Source: Steinernema hermaphroditum (Eukaryota; Nematoda; Chromadorea; Rhabditida; Steinernematidae). Taken from it: a stretch of 64,000 nt of DNA. The stretch covers positions 9,114,001 through 9,178,000 of the forward strand of contig CM059621.1 of assembly GCA_030435675.1 (NCBI GenBank), given 5' to 3'. This document shows positions 1 through 10,466 of the stretch, one piece after another (the first letter of the stretch is position 1; each line of letters begins with the position of its first letter). The notes beneath the pieces are model-generated. The model saw nothing but the letters and a program-made list of their open reading frames with translations, was not told the origin of the DNA and did not search any database. The translations under genes were made by a program, and so were the position numbers.

Positions 1-893
1 TATTTGATAACCAAAAAATGGAATTTCATGTTCTGAAATATCGTTTGTCAGGCCTCGTCGTCGATCTCACAAATGCTGATCCAGAAAGTTTCTACAGCGA
101 GATCCCATACGAGAAAGGATCGGCATTTCTGATGTTCATCGAGCAGCAGCTTGGAAGCAACGAGCGTTTCGAGCAGTTTTTGAAGGACTACCTCGCGAAA
201 TTCAAGTATCAGGCGATAACTACGCACCATTGGCGTGACTATCTCTTCGAGTACTTCGCTGATAAGAAGGACGTGCTGGACAGCATCGATTTCCACAAAT
301 GGCTGCACGAGCCTGGTGTGCCACCGAACAAGCCTAGGTTTTGCTTTCCTCTATTCTTCGGGTATAACTGCGTTGCTCTGTAGATACGACGAAACTCTGA
401 TTGCGGCGTGTCGTGAACTGGCCGTGAAATGGACCGACAGAGAGGACGTCGATTCCATCACCGGCAATGAGTTCATCGCGATGTCCTCCGACGAGAAAAC
501 CAAGGTTCTACAGTGTATTCGCGCGGCAGATCCTCTGTCCGCCGGGAAACTTGCGCGCCTGGCTGAGGTGTACTCCCTGGAGTCATCCCGAAATTGCGAA
601 ATTCTCTTCGCGTTCGTACAGATTATCTGTAAAGCGCGCTGGCTAGAAGGCCTTCCGATCGCTCTACGTTTTGTTGCCACCTACGGAAGGCTGAAGTACC
701 TGAAGCCTCTATTCAAGTACGTTTTGTGGGGAAAGCGGAGAAACACGAACCTGATTTCTTTAGAGACCTATTCGGATGGCCTGAAGCCCGTCAGAAGGCC
801 ATTGACGAGTTCAACAAGAACATCCCTGTGATGCACCCGATCAGCGTGCACGTTATTAAGCGCATGTTGGAGGCTGAGTCGGAAAATAGCTGA
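1..893 (+). CDS. M1-family aminopeptidase / leukotriene A4 hydrolase-like, C-terminal part (5' end outside window)
   Basis: The spliced product matches the C-terminal half of leukotriene A4 hydrolase as remembered. A VVDLTNADPES stretch is followed by a PYEKGSAFL segment, then an alpha-helical C-terminal domain ending near an MHPIS motif. I read exons 1-337, 384-716 and 764-893 (stop TGA at 891-893); both introns are about 46 bp with GT...AG ends and keep frame. The zinc-binding HEXXH catalytic segment lies upstream of the window, so activity cannot be judged. In the family, the enzyme is a cytosolic zinc aminopeptidase, bifunctional in vertebrates. A broken second copy of this region lies at 9.5-10.2 kb. 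The first in-window ATG (18) is internal, not the start. Confidence 0.85.
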
Positions 894-2106
894 AAATATC
901 GTATACCGCGATATTTTGACTTGTAAATACTACTGCCAACCGTTGTATCTAATTTATGCTTATAAGAGTTCTCAAGTAAAAAAGAGTTCTTTTAGAAGAT
1001 TAAAATAGCAGTATCGGCCGCCTTCGGCGGCGTTTATATTGCTTAGTGCTTTATGATTATGTTTAATGCTCATGACCTGTTCTTCTCCATGCTCATCCCC
1101 ATTCATGTCTCATCTTACGTCCTGTCCATGGTTCATCTAACCATGCTTCATCTTATTCCCCCGTCCAGTCCTCCATGTTCTATGTCTCATTCTATGCCAT
1201 TCTATGCCGCATGCTCATCTTTTCCCCAGTCCAATACACTTTACACAAAACACACAATACATAAAACAATACACTTTATGTGTACTTAATATGTAAGGAA
1301 CAAATACTTATCTTTTCTTCAAATCCTTAAGTTTGTGCTCTTGAAATGGCTCGTCCAGGGTTTCACGGGGACGCAGTTCATAGGTCGATGATTTGTCCAG
1401 CCTCACCAGGAAAGTGTCACCTCGAAGTGTCAAATCTCAGAGATTAATGAAAGTTCTGACACCAATGATTACCTTTTTGGTAATATATACGCTTTGTTGA
1501 TAAAAATCGTGTCAAATATTTGACCCTTATTATCTCCTAGGCCATTTAATTCGCAAGCGTATTTTCCGTCAGTCACCAAACAATTGTACGAATTGCGAGA
1601 TTTGTCGACATCAGATCCGAAGTAACACTTGAATGTTGTAAAGAAGTGAATGATCACATCAAAGACCAGCAGTTCATATGCTTACAACATAGATTTCGTT
1701 AGGGTCCATTCCCTGCAGTACAGTGAACTGCCACCCTTCACTATGATTGGCGATTTACACGATTTTACACGATTTATCTTCCCGAATCAACGGCTTACGC
1801 CGTGCAGGACGTCTCATAAATGCACAAAGAAGAACATAGTCACACCGTGGTCGCTGATTTTCTTCTGATTTCGGTGGAGCAGACGAATCCGAATAGAATG
1901 CAGCGTTCCCATTAGTTTGCGCGGGCATAGAAGTCGTGAAGAGCTGATTCCGGAAGTGGAATAGCGGTGGAGTAGAGCCAACGGAGCGGAGAGTCATCTT
2001 CGGTTCGGCTGGCGGCGCGGACTTCGGAGTTGCAACGCTTCTTCGGCTTCCAGAGAGAGAGCGAGTGGACGACCCGACCGACCGCTGGGGGCACAAATGA
2101 AATGTC
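894..2106. other. Intergenic stretch without recognised gene
   Basis: Short open frames here are low complexity or lack family resemblance. The stretch contains a 45-bp sequence at 1755-1799 that recurs exactly at 42.6 kb, which suggests a transposon relic. It ends where the DIRS-like element begins. Confidence 0.5.
1755..1799. repeat. 45-bp dispersed repeat, copy 1
   Basis: The segment contains a tandem TTACACGATT core and runs into TCTTCCCGAATCAACGGC. It is identical, as far as I can read, to 42638-42682, where it directly abuts the left arm of a palindromic element. It is probably the terminus of a dispersed transposon family. Confidence 0.6.
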
Positions 2107-2145
2107 CAAATTATACGAGATAATATTGAAGGATAATTAATATTA

Positions 2146-2312
2146 TAATGGATTGCTCCGTATGTTTACGATTGCATATTTTCCTTTTCAACACGAACAC
2201 TCGAACTTTACCGCTCAAAAGAATTTGAACGTGAGGGTCATGCTGGGAGCCTTCCTAGAACCGGGTATAGGGCTCGCGGGCGACCACCAACATCGATTTT
2301 TTCGTTTTTCGA
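2146..2312. repeat. DIRS-like left inverted terminal repeat
   Basis: The stretch starting TAATGGATTGCTCCG is found as its reverse complement at 7496-7662 with only scattered mismatches. The 50 bp at 2107-2156, spanning its outer edge, also recur directly at 7037-7086. Confidence 0.8.
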
Positions 2313-2336
2313 CAAACGGATACTCGAATTTCTCTT

Positions 2337-3430
2337 ATGGATTCTGGAAACTCCATGGATGCGCGTGCGGTCGGAGATCACGAGCCAGGCGACTTCCCCA
2401 ATGTGGACACCGGGCGTCGTCGACGAGCCCACGCTCCGGTTCCTCGTCGCGCTAAGAAGTGCACTAGATCTCTAAATCCGTCGCGCCACTTAGGTGACCT
2501 GCACGAGGGAAGCTGTGCTTCTCGCTCGCAGGAACCCTCTCGTTCCGTATCGCGTAGCCGCTCTTGTTCCGGATCTCGCCACCGTAGCGTCTCTACGGAA
2601 CGCTCTCGCAGCCGAAGGTCTTCGCGAAGTCACTCTGCTCTCTCAGGACGTTCTCGCAGCCGCTCTCCGTCAGGACGAGTCAGTTCTCGATCCGCCTCAC
2701 CGGTGCCCGCGAAGAAGGCCCGTGTAGCTACTACGGCCGAGGAATTCCCTGAAGCCCCGCGATTGCTCCACCCAAGAAGTGCAGACAGATTGTACTTGAG
2801 GACGTCAGTGAAGCTGCTCTGCGTAAGGCACTTGAAGGCGCTCCTCTGCCGCGTCGCGAGAGGCAGGAGCACCTGGCCGATCTCCCTGCGCCCGCCGATA
2901 TTCCGACACTGCCTCCCGCTGTCGATGAATCGTTGGCGGTACACGCCCGTACGATTAAGCTTGATGAGTCTCAACTTTCGGAGCTCCATCGCGAGTTGTT
3001 CGCGATCGCATCGCAGGCCGCCGTCGCCTTGCACGGACTTCGAACCGGGGTCGAACGCCCCCGTATCGAGAATTACCTCCAGTGGATTCTCCGCATATCC
3101 AGTTGGACTATCCAGGACGTCACGTCGCACCGTCGCGAGCTTCTGCTTCTCTCTCACGGGATTCCCAATCCCGCCAAGTCGATCGCGGCTATTACAAAAA
3201 CCCCGTTGGTTTTACAAGAGGCATCAGCAGCTGCCAATGGGCAATCTGCAGCGCCGCTCTTTGGCACGTCACTGGTGAAGGAAATCATCGCCAGATCCGG
3301 GAGCTCCGAGTTCTCCCAGGCACTTCGGAAGCTCGCCAAGAAGTCCGACATCCCCGCCAATCGCCCATCCGATCGTAACCGCGCTGCGGATCGCTACAAG
3401 ACCGTCACCAACAGGTGGGTCCTTTCTGTT
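2337..3430 (+). pseudogene. DIRS-like gag-like ORF, frameshifted
   Basis: The N-terminal part is very rich in Ser-Arg dipeptides (about residues 50-130 from the ATG at 2337), as in gag-like proteins of DIRS and PAT elements. Near 2770 the frame is lost: a following KKCRQIVLEDVSE-type segment, typical of this protein, continues in another frame and merges into the reading frame at 2933 that also carries the RT. The frameshift makes this a decayed copy. The SR region could be mistaken for a splicing factor, but there is no RRM and the position in the element argues against it. Confidence 0.6.
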
Positions 3431-5450
3431 CGAAAAAGTGGGCTTGTTCTTGGGATAGCTCTGCGCCCTGTTGCATCTACAAAGCAAGCCGGCTGCCTCG
3501 CCGACTTTCGCCAAAATTGGCAACTGATAGGATCTGATGAGTGGACTCTCAACGTTCTTTTGGGATTTACAATCCCCTTTGCGCAAATGCCACCGATGCA
3601 GCGGCATCCCCCTAGCACCACGGGCTGCCCAAACCCAATGTTAGCAGCTGAGATCGAAGATTTAAAGCAGAAGGGAGCCATCCGGAAAATCGCGCGCTCC
3701 GAGGTCCGCTGGCTCTCCATCGTTTTCGCCATCCCCAAGAAGGACGGATCGGCGCGACCCGTCGTAAATCTGAAACCACTCAACAAATACCTGGAGTCGC
3801 GCCACTTCAAAATGGAATCTATTTCCAGCCTTCGCTCCCTTCTGACTCAGGGGGACTTCATGATCAAAATTGACATGAAGGACGCTTTCTTCGGCATTCC
3901 AATGGCACCTTCGAGTCAGCCGTATCTATCGATCTGTTTCGCGGATAATTACTATTGTTTCACCGCATTACCGTTTGGATTGTCGCTCGCCCCTTACGTT
4001 TATGCTAAGGTTATGCGCACAGTAGCCGCTTGGCTCCGCTCACAGGGCATTCGCCTGATCGTCTATTTGGACGACTGGTTGTTCCTGGAACAGTCCAGAA
4101 CAACGCTCGAGCGCCTAGTGCCCCAGCTCCTCGCTCTCTTTGAGCATCTTGGCATGGTAGTAAATACAGAGAAGTCCGAGCTCCAACCGACTCAGACAAT
4201 CGAATTCCTCGGACTGCGCGTATGCGCGAAACGGGAATTCTTGTCCATCCCGGACAACAAGATCCAGCGCATCAAAACCGATTGCGATAGGCTGCTCGCA
4301 ACGGATAGGTGCAGCATCCGCAGACTCTCTGAGACCCTCGGTCGGATCAACGCCTGCTCAGCGGCCTGTTACTACTCAGCGCTCATGTCCCGCCGGCTGC
4401 AGATGGCTCTTCGCGCAGCGCTCGCAGAGGCGCACAATAATTACGAAGCGTCGATGTCATTGTCCTCTGAATGCCTAGAGGACCTTCGCTGGTGGTCGAA
4501 GAACTTGGCCAGACACGCTAAGAGGCCTTTGCGCGAGCCGACACCCTCCGTAGTCATCACCACTGACGCGTCAAAATTGGGTTGGGGGGCTACGTCGGGA
4601 GGCGCCTCAACGGGAGGAAATTGGTCACCAGAGGAGGCGGCCGAGCACATCAACGTGCTACAGCTAAAGGCAATCCTATTCGGACTACGGGTATTCGCGG
4701 AGCGAATGCGAGATTGCGCGGTCCTCATTCAATCGGACAACACGGTTGCTATTTCGTATATCAATCGATTCGGTGGAACGGCAAATAATAGGCTCATCGA
4801 GCTTGCTCGAACCATATGGTTTTGGGCCCGGGATAGAAATCTATTCTTGATAGCTACTCACCTTCCTGGGAAGGAGAACGCTGTGGCAGATGCAGAATCG
4901 CGCTCATACACGCTGGATTGGCATCTGCATAAGGAAATCACTGCCAGGCTGTTCGATTTCTGGGGGACGCCCGAAATCGATCTGTTTGCAACGCGCCATT
5001 CTATCGTCCCGATCCCTACGCTGTAGCGGTCGACGCCTTCGCGCACAAATGGCACTACGGTTTGCACTACGCGTTTCCACCCTTTTGCTTTTGCTACGGA
5101 CGCGTGTTGAAGAAGGCCGAACAGGATAGCGCCGAATTAATTCTAATCACGCCACTATGGCCCTCCCAGTTCTACTGGGACTAAGTGCCCTAACGTGCTC
5201 TATGTCCGTAAAAAGAGATGTGATGTGTTTACGGACGCGTGTTGAAGAAGGCCGAACAGGATAGCGCCGAATTAATTCTAATCACGCCACTATGGCCCTC
5301 CCAGTTCTACTGGGACTAAGTGCCCTAACGTGCTCTATGTCCGTAAAAAGAGATGTGATGTGTTTACGGACGCGTGTTGAAGAAGGCCGAACAGGATAGC
5401 GCCGAATTAATTCTAATCACGCCACTATGGCCCTCCCAGTTCTACTGGCC
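2933..5450 (+). pseudogene. DIRS-like reverse transcriptase-RNase H
   Basis: A 697-codon open frame runs to 5026. It carries RT motifs in order: IPKKDGSARPVVNLKPLNKY, IKIDMKDAFF, LPFGLSLAPYV and YLDDW near 4064. An RNase H-type domain follows (TTDASKLGWGA, then QSDN and ending AVADAESR). This is the DIRS/PAT class rather than LTR or LINE RT. A frameshift near 4995 separates the last segment (AVDAFAHKW... APLWPS-like), which continues to about 5450 and is itself interrupted by a 135-bp tandem repeat. In the family, the protein copies the element RNA into circular DNA that is integrated by the recombinase. Confidence 0.85.
5095..5449 (+). repeat. 135-bp tandem repeat inside the DIRS-like pol region
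   Basis: There are two full 135-bp units (5095-5229, 5230-5364) and a partial 85-bp third (5365-5449). Each full unit is 85 bp of pol coding sequence followed by 50 bp that match the interior of the fold-back MITE located at 5946-6426 (GTGCCCTAACGTGCTC and GTCCGTAAAAAGAG parts). Confidence 0.85.
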
Positions 5451-5570
5451 ACTCCTCTGGCAGCACGCTGCCTGCCCACCGCTTCTGCTTCCCCAGAGCG
5501 ACGACTTACTCACGGATGTTTTAGGGAGCCCCCATCCGCTTCTGAGACGCGCGGATTTTCGCCTTGTGGC

Positions 5571-6980
5571 ATGGAGAATCTCATATCGGACTGGCGCGCG
5601 GCAGGTCTCAACGAAACAGCCGCCATGGCAATGCTTAACTCCTGGGCTCCCTCCACGCGAGGAACCTACAACGCGCAGCTCAAAGCCTTCGCGAATTGGT
5701 GCAGAGAGCACTCAGTAATACTATCGCAAGCTTCAGTGGTCGATCTGCTGAACTACCTCGCTGATCGGTTTGATTCCGGACTGTCATACAATACGCTAAC
5801 GGTCGCCCGCGCCGCGATTTCGGCGTACATAGAGGTAATCAGACCTAATGAACCAGTAGATTCTTCTCTACTTTCTCGCGCTATGAAGGGCTTCTTCAGA
5901 CTTCGCCCCACGAAGCCCAAGCATGATTTCATTTGGGATGTCTCACAAGGGAAGGGTCAATCATGTTACGCTAAGATCGACGCGAGACTAGCGGCGAACG
6001 GTAGGCCCCGGGGAGTGTATTAACCGTGCAAAATACTAAGTGCCCTAACGTGCTCTATGTCCGTAAAAAGAGATGTGATGTGTTTTCTCACCAATGCCAC
6101 ATTGATTTCTCATCAGTGATTCCCAAGTGACCCAGTGTACACCTAATAAGCATCAGATAGTCGGATCGTGGTTTGTCAGACGGCTACCTTAGGTTGTATG
6201 TACGAACATTTTCCAACTAAGACAAAATTGTGAGGTTAGGTATACACTGGGTCACGTCGGAATCATCGGTGAGAAACGATGCTAGGATGGTGAGAAAGTC
6301 TCTTTTGACGGACATAGAGCACGTTAGGGCACCTAGTATTTTGCACGGTTAATACACTCCCCGGGGCCTACCGTTCGCCGCTAATCTCGCGTCGATCTTA
6401 GCGTAGCATGATTGACCCTTCCCTTGTCAGTCGTAGTGAACTACTTGGCCGAAGCGCCTACTTCTTCTCTGAAGGACAAGACCTTAAAGTGCGCTATGTT
6501 GCTCGCATTGTGCTCCCCCAAGCGGGTCCCCCACTATGTGGTCCTTCGCCTTAGCGAAGACTAAGAACCGTCGTTGCGGTCCCGAGCATCGCGCCCAGTA
6601 CACGCGCTTCCCCGGAGACAGTCGGATCTGCCCGATCGCGTGTTTAGAGGACTATCTTAGCGCCACGGAAGCACTGCGCCCAGAGGGCGTTTAGGCGCTC
6701 CTCATTTCGTACAGAGCGCCGCATAAGGCAGTTACCTCGGCGACTGTCGCGCGATGGCTAAAGTGTGTCCTAGCCTCGGCCGGTATCGATGCGGTATTCT
6801 CGGCGCACTCCACGCGCTCGGCGTCTATTTCGGCCGCCCTTCTGAAGGGTGCCACCTGCGGTCCGATCATGCAGGCCGCTGACTGGGCCACGTCCTCTAC
6901 ATTCGAGAGGCATTATCATAGGGAGCCTAACGCCACTGCGGCGTTTCAGAACGCCGTCCTGAACAACAATGACGCAAGTT
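5571..6980 (+). pseudogene. DIRS-like tyrosine recombinase, interrupted by a MITE
   Basis: From the ATG at 5571 the frame reads a SAM-like N-terminal domain (WAPSTRGTYNAQLKAF, then a SVVDLLNYLADRF stretch) typical of tyrosine recombinases. At 5946 a 481-bp MITE interrupts it. Removing one TCA target copy and the MITE restores continuity across the site, but further stops and frameshifts follow. The catalytic end is recognisable near 6804-6925, with an HxxR box (HSTRS) and a nucleophile-type Tyr in RHYHRE. The family enzyme integrates circular DIRS DNA without target duplication. This copy is inactive. Confidence 0.75.
5946..6426. mobile_element. 481-bp fold-back MITE with TCA target duplication
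   Basis: The ends are inverted for about 135 bp (starting CAAGGGAAGGGTCAATCATG on both strands) with a few mismatches. TCA flanks both sides (5943-5945, 6427-6429), and the recombinase frame is restored by removal. No transposase is encoded. A diverged relative lies at 42876-43310, which shares the GATCGACGCGAGA-type outer arm and the CGGAC/GCACATAT-type inner arm. Confidence 0.8.
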
Positions 6981-6993
6981 AAGTCAGGCGTTA

Positions 6994-7100
6994 AACGATG
7001 CAATCGTAAACATACGAAGCAATCCATTATAAAATTCAAATTATACGAGATAATATTGAAGGATAATTAATATTATAATGGATTGCGAAGTATGTTTACC
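6994..7100. repeat. DIRS-like internal complementary region
   Basis: About 6996-7030 is the reverse complement of the left terminus (2146-2180), and 7037-7086 is a direct 50-bp copy of 2107-2156. Such juxtaposed copies of both outer ends characterise the internal complementary region used as a circularisation template in DIRS elements. Confidence 0.7.
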
Positions 7101-7495
7101 ACCCACCCGCAAAGTCTCCCTCCCATGATCCTTAACTTGGAATCTTCACTGTCCTACTATTACTCTTGCCGATTTAGATCGCATTCGGAGCACCATCAGA
7201 GTCGTTACGATCAACGCCGCGGAAATCCGAAGATCTACCGCCAGCGTTCGCCGAAGTCCCGCCAGGGCAAGAAGAACTGAAGCGGGCCAGTTGTTCAGCG
7301 ATTGATTCCACGGTTTAGTGGCTTGCTACGTGTTGTTACAGAAGATTGATGTTACTTCCAACTACGTGTTCGTCTCTGTCTCACCTATCAGTACGAGTGC
7401 ACTACCGTCGTCGTTCTCTACGTCATATTCGACTACTACGGTCAACCTTCGCCTACAGCAGCAGATAAACTCAGCTTACTGTAGGCGCCTACCCC

Positions 7496-7662
7496 TCAAA
7501 AAACTGCAAAATCGAGGTTGGTGGTCGCCCGCGAGCCCTATACCCGGTTCTAGGAAGGCTGCCGGCACGACCCTCACGTTCAAATTCTTTTGAGCGGTAA
7601 AGTTCGAGTGTTCGTGTTGAAAAGGAAAATATGCAATCGTAAACATACGGAGCAATCCATTA
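7496..7662. repeat. DIRS-like right inverted terminal repeat
   Basis: Reverse complement of 2146-2312. At 7663 sequence switches to the RT coding region of an RTE LINE; the equivalent uninterrupted LINE sequence is present at 21.6 kb, which places the junction precisely. Confidence 0.8.
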
Positions 7663-9470
7663 AACAGTTTGGGGCTGATTGTGTCGCCTTTTCGTACTCC
7701 GCGTCGGAGTTCAATTGGCATAGGTTCGTCGATGATGTTCACCAGCGACTTGGCTTCTTGATAGATCTTTTGCAGGAGCTTAGTAATCTGCCCCGGCACT
7801 CCTTGCTGCTGCAGTGCGCTCCAGACGGCATTCAGCTCTACACTGTCGAAGGCCTTCTCGTAGTCGACGAAGACGACGAACAGCGGCAGCCGGTATTCGC
7901 GGGATTTTTCCACTAGCTGATTGATTGCTTGTAAGTGATCAATCGTGGAGAAGTTCTTCCGGGAGCCAGCTTGTTCCACTAGCTGGTGCCGCGTCGAGGA
8001 TACTTTCAATCCGCTTGGTAAGCACTTTCGTAAGTAGCTTGTAGATTGCGGAGAGAAGTGAGATCGGCCGGTAATTCTTCAATTCCAGCGGGTCGCCTTT
8101 CTTGTGCAGCAGAATCGTGGACGAGTCGGCCATCTTCTGCGGAATCGAACAGCTTTGGAGGCATTCGTTGAAGAGCTTCGTTAACCACGGTAACAGCACA
8201 TGTCTTCCTGTTTTCAACATTTCGACCGTAATCTTGTCGATTCCAGGAGCCGTTCCATTTCGCATCGTCTTCAAGGCTTCTTCAACTTCACTGATCAGCA
8301 GATCCGGACATTCTTCTTGCGTCTCGCGTTCTTCGTATTATACGTCAACTGTGGAAGCATATAGCGATTCGTAGAATGCTTTTACTGTCCGTTTCAGTTG
8401 CGTTGATGTCGAACACAAGTTTCCGTCAGCGTCACGGAGTCTTGTTAGCCGTCTTCTTCCGATTGCGGCTTCTCTTCTCACTTGTCGCAATCCTCGGTTC
8501 ATTTGGATCGCTTCTTCAACAAGCTTTTAATGATGTTTCACGAGATCCTTCCTTATCTCCCGCCGAATCAATTTGTTGTATTCGGTAAGGGTGATCCGTT
8601 CGGCAGCTGTTGATCGACGATTTTTCAGGAGCCGCCGCTGTGTGAAGAGTCGCTTCGTTTCTTGTGATAGTCGCGGAGACTTCTCTTCTGTTTCCCGGGC
8701 GAATTCTGCGGCAGATTGGACTTGTGCGACCAGATAGGCGTAATCTTCTGGGGAATCTTGCTGGTTCGCACATGGCACCATGGTGGTAAGTGTCATCCGG
8801 AAGAGATCACTATTCAAACGGTGTTTCTTCTTCAGCGTCCGATCTTCATGCCGCATCACTTCGCGCTTGGGCGTCTGGATCACTGCGCGTACGAGGCGGT
8901 GGTCTGAACTCGAGATGCAAGAGCCGAGAACGGTCGCGGACTGGAACTGAATGAGCCTGGAAGCAAGCACGAAGTCGATGCAGTTCTTCGTGCGCCCATC
9001 CGGTGAAACCCAAGTCCACTTCCGCCCCGGCCTCGCTCTGAAGAACGTGTTGACCGCTCGTAGATGGCGTTCTTCACAGAAGTCGGAGATTCGCGGAGAT
9101 TCATTGCGATACTGGGCGGAAGGCTTCGACGAAGGGCTTCATTCGGCTACTGACAGGAAATCGGTTCCGGAGACATCGTCACTGCTCTCTGGTCCTGCGT
9201 GATAGAAGCAGAAGCCAGAGTCATTCAGCTGCAACGATCCAGTCGTAGTTCGGTCAGTGCGTAGTTCCATCGTAGTTCGGTCAGTGCGATGACATCGATG
9301 TTGATCCCCTCGAGTTCTTCTTGCAGCTCCAGTAGACGTTCACTTGACGCGAGTCGGCGCACGTTGAGCGTTCCAATTGAGAGACGGCCAACGTTGGAGG
9401 GTTGGAACATACGTGCCCCTGCTGTTCCAAAGCTTCTGCGTCACGGGGTCCGCTGGCAGTGGGGGCTGAG
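7663..9470 (-). mobile_element. RTE-type non-LTR retrotransposon, copy 1, decayed and truncated
   Basis: Read on the minus strand, fragments of an apurinic endonuclease appear first (LSIGTLNVRRLASSERLLEL near 9.4 kb, and later SDHR near 8.9 kb). A linker and an RT follow, with VDYEKAFDSVELNAVW and RRGVRKGDTISPKLF, ending abruptly at 7663 where the DIRS-like terminus begins. The frames are broken several times and part of the endonuclease is missing. The RT matches copy 2 (20.8-22.7 kb) closely. This is the APE-type RTE clade common in nematodes. Confidence 0.8.
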
Positions 9471-9540
9471 GGGGATGACCGACCGCTCAAAACCCAGAAG
9501 AGAGGGGGATAACCGACCGCTCTCCACCGCTACACAAACG

Positions 9541-10161
9541 AGACCTCGAGACAATAACATTGAGGAGTTCAAGGGCAGGTCGATCACTTCGGAGACGTGG
9601 AAGGGCTGCTTGGAAACGTTCTTCGCCGAAAAGGGTACGGTGCTCCAAAGTATAGAGTTCGACAAGTGGCTCCACACGCCTGAAGTGCCGCCAGCGAAGC
9701 CCGTCGTTGAAGGGTGTCGACTCCTGGCGGCGCGCTGGGCGAACGGAGCGACGCCGAGGTGGAGGACATTACGGCTAACGAATTCCACAAGATGACTACC
9801 ATTGAAAAGATGAAGACCTTGCGGTGCCTTGTGGCCAAGGACCCCCTTCCCGAGGTGAGAGACGTCTACAGACTCATGGACTCCAACAATTGTCGTCTCC
9901 AGTTCGCCTTCCAGCAGATCACCCTGAAGGCCCGCTGGCTTCCCGGGGTCCCCTACGCCCTGCAGTTTGTCACGGACTACGTATGCTCAGCTACATCAAA
10001 AAGCTCTACAAGTCGGTCATTTCCACCTTTGAGTGTATATCTGTTCTCTCAGAAAGCTGTTCGACTGGCCGGAGGTGCGTGACCAAGCCATCGAGCAATA
10101 TGAGAACAACGAACCCACAATGCATCCGTTTAGCGCCGGCGCCATCAGGAAGATGCTTTGA
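9541..10161 (+). pseudogene. Truncated second copy of the M1 aminopeptidase / LTA4H-like gene
   Basis: The region parallels the C-terminal part of the gene at 1-893: a FDKWLHTPEVPPAKP exon, an ITANEF segment, a KARWLPGVPYALQF helix and a terminal exon ending at TGA 10159-10161 after an MHPFS motif. The last intron position is conserved with the first copy. The frame is lost at about 9740-9760 and again near 9980, where a base appears to be missing after Asp-Tyr. Everything upstream is LINE sequence, so no catalytic domain is present. I infer a tandem duplicate destroyed by transposon insertion and decay. Confidence 0.75.
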
Positions 10162-10388
10162 GCTATGAATTCCCGTAAAGAGCATAAACATCATTACATG
10201 TTTGCCGAGCTTTGCAGCAGAAAATTCAGCGCCAGCTGAACGTTTCAAAGAGGAACAATCACTGGTACAGTAAGCTGTGCACACACTGCGTCAAAGTGAC
10301 TTGGCGTGGAGTCGTTTTTTTGTCGCCACAAATCATTTTCGAAGAAAAAAAAGAGATCAACTGATAGAACAGCTGACGGGGACACGGC

Positions 10389-10395
10389 TATAAAG
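10389..10395 (+). promoter_or_regulatory. TATA box of the repeat-rich ShKT gene
   Basis: TATAAAG 72 bp upstream of the ATG at 10467, in the short gap after the aminopeptidase pseudogene. Placement fits a TATA-driven secreted-protein gene; assigned by consensus only. Confidence 0.5.
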
Positions 10396-10466
10396 TGGTC
10401 GCCACGACCGGATAAACGTTGCTTGGTCGAAGAACGAAGCTCACTCTTCTCGTTTCAGGGTAACAA

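Larger units (their letters stand above)
2107..7662 (+). mobile_element. DIRS-like (tyrosine-recombinase) retroelement, decayed
   Basis: The element has the three hallmarks of DIRS elements. It encodes a gag-like SR-rich region, an RT-RNase H with a YLDDW active site, and a tyrosine recombinase with HSTRS and a downstream Tyr. Its ends are inverted (about 2146-2312 versus 7496-7662), and an internal complementary region near 6994-7100 repeats both outer ends. The ORFs are broken by frameshifts, a 135-bp tandem duplication and a 481-bp MITE, so it is not autonomous as it stands. The right end abuts an RTE LINE within the RT frame, but the left flank is not RTE, so no simple insertion with flanking target halves is visible. 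Confidence 0.85.

Noticed and set aside
2337..2760. SR-type splicing factor
   Set aside because: Ser-Arg repeats are present but no RRM, and the region sits in a DIRS-like element just before RT; a gag-like protein is the simpler call.
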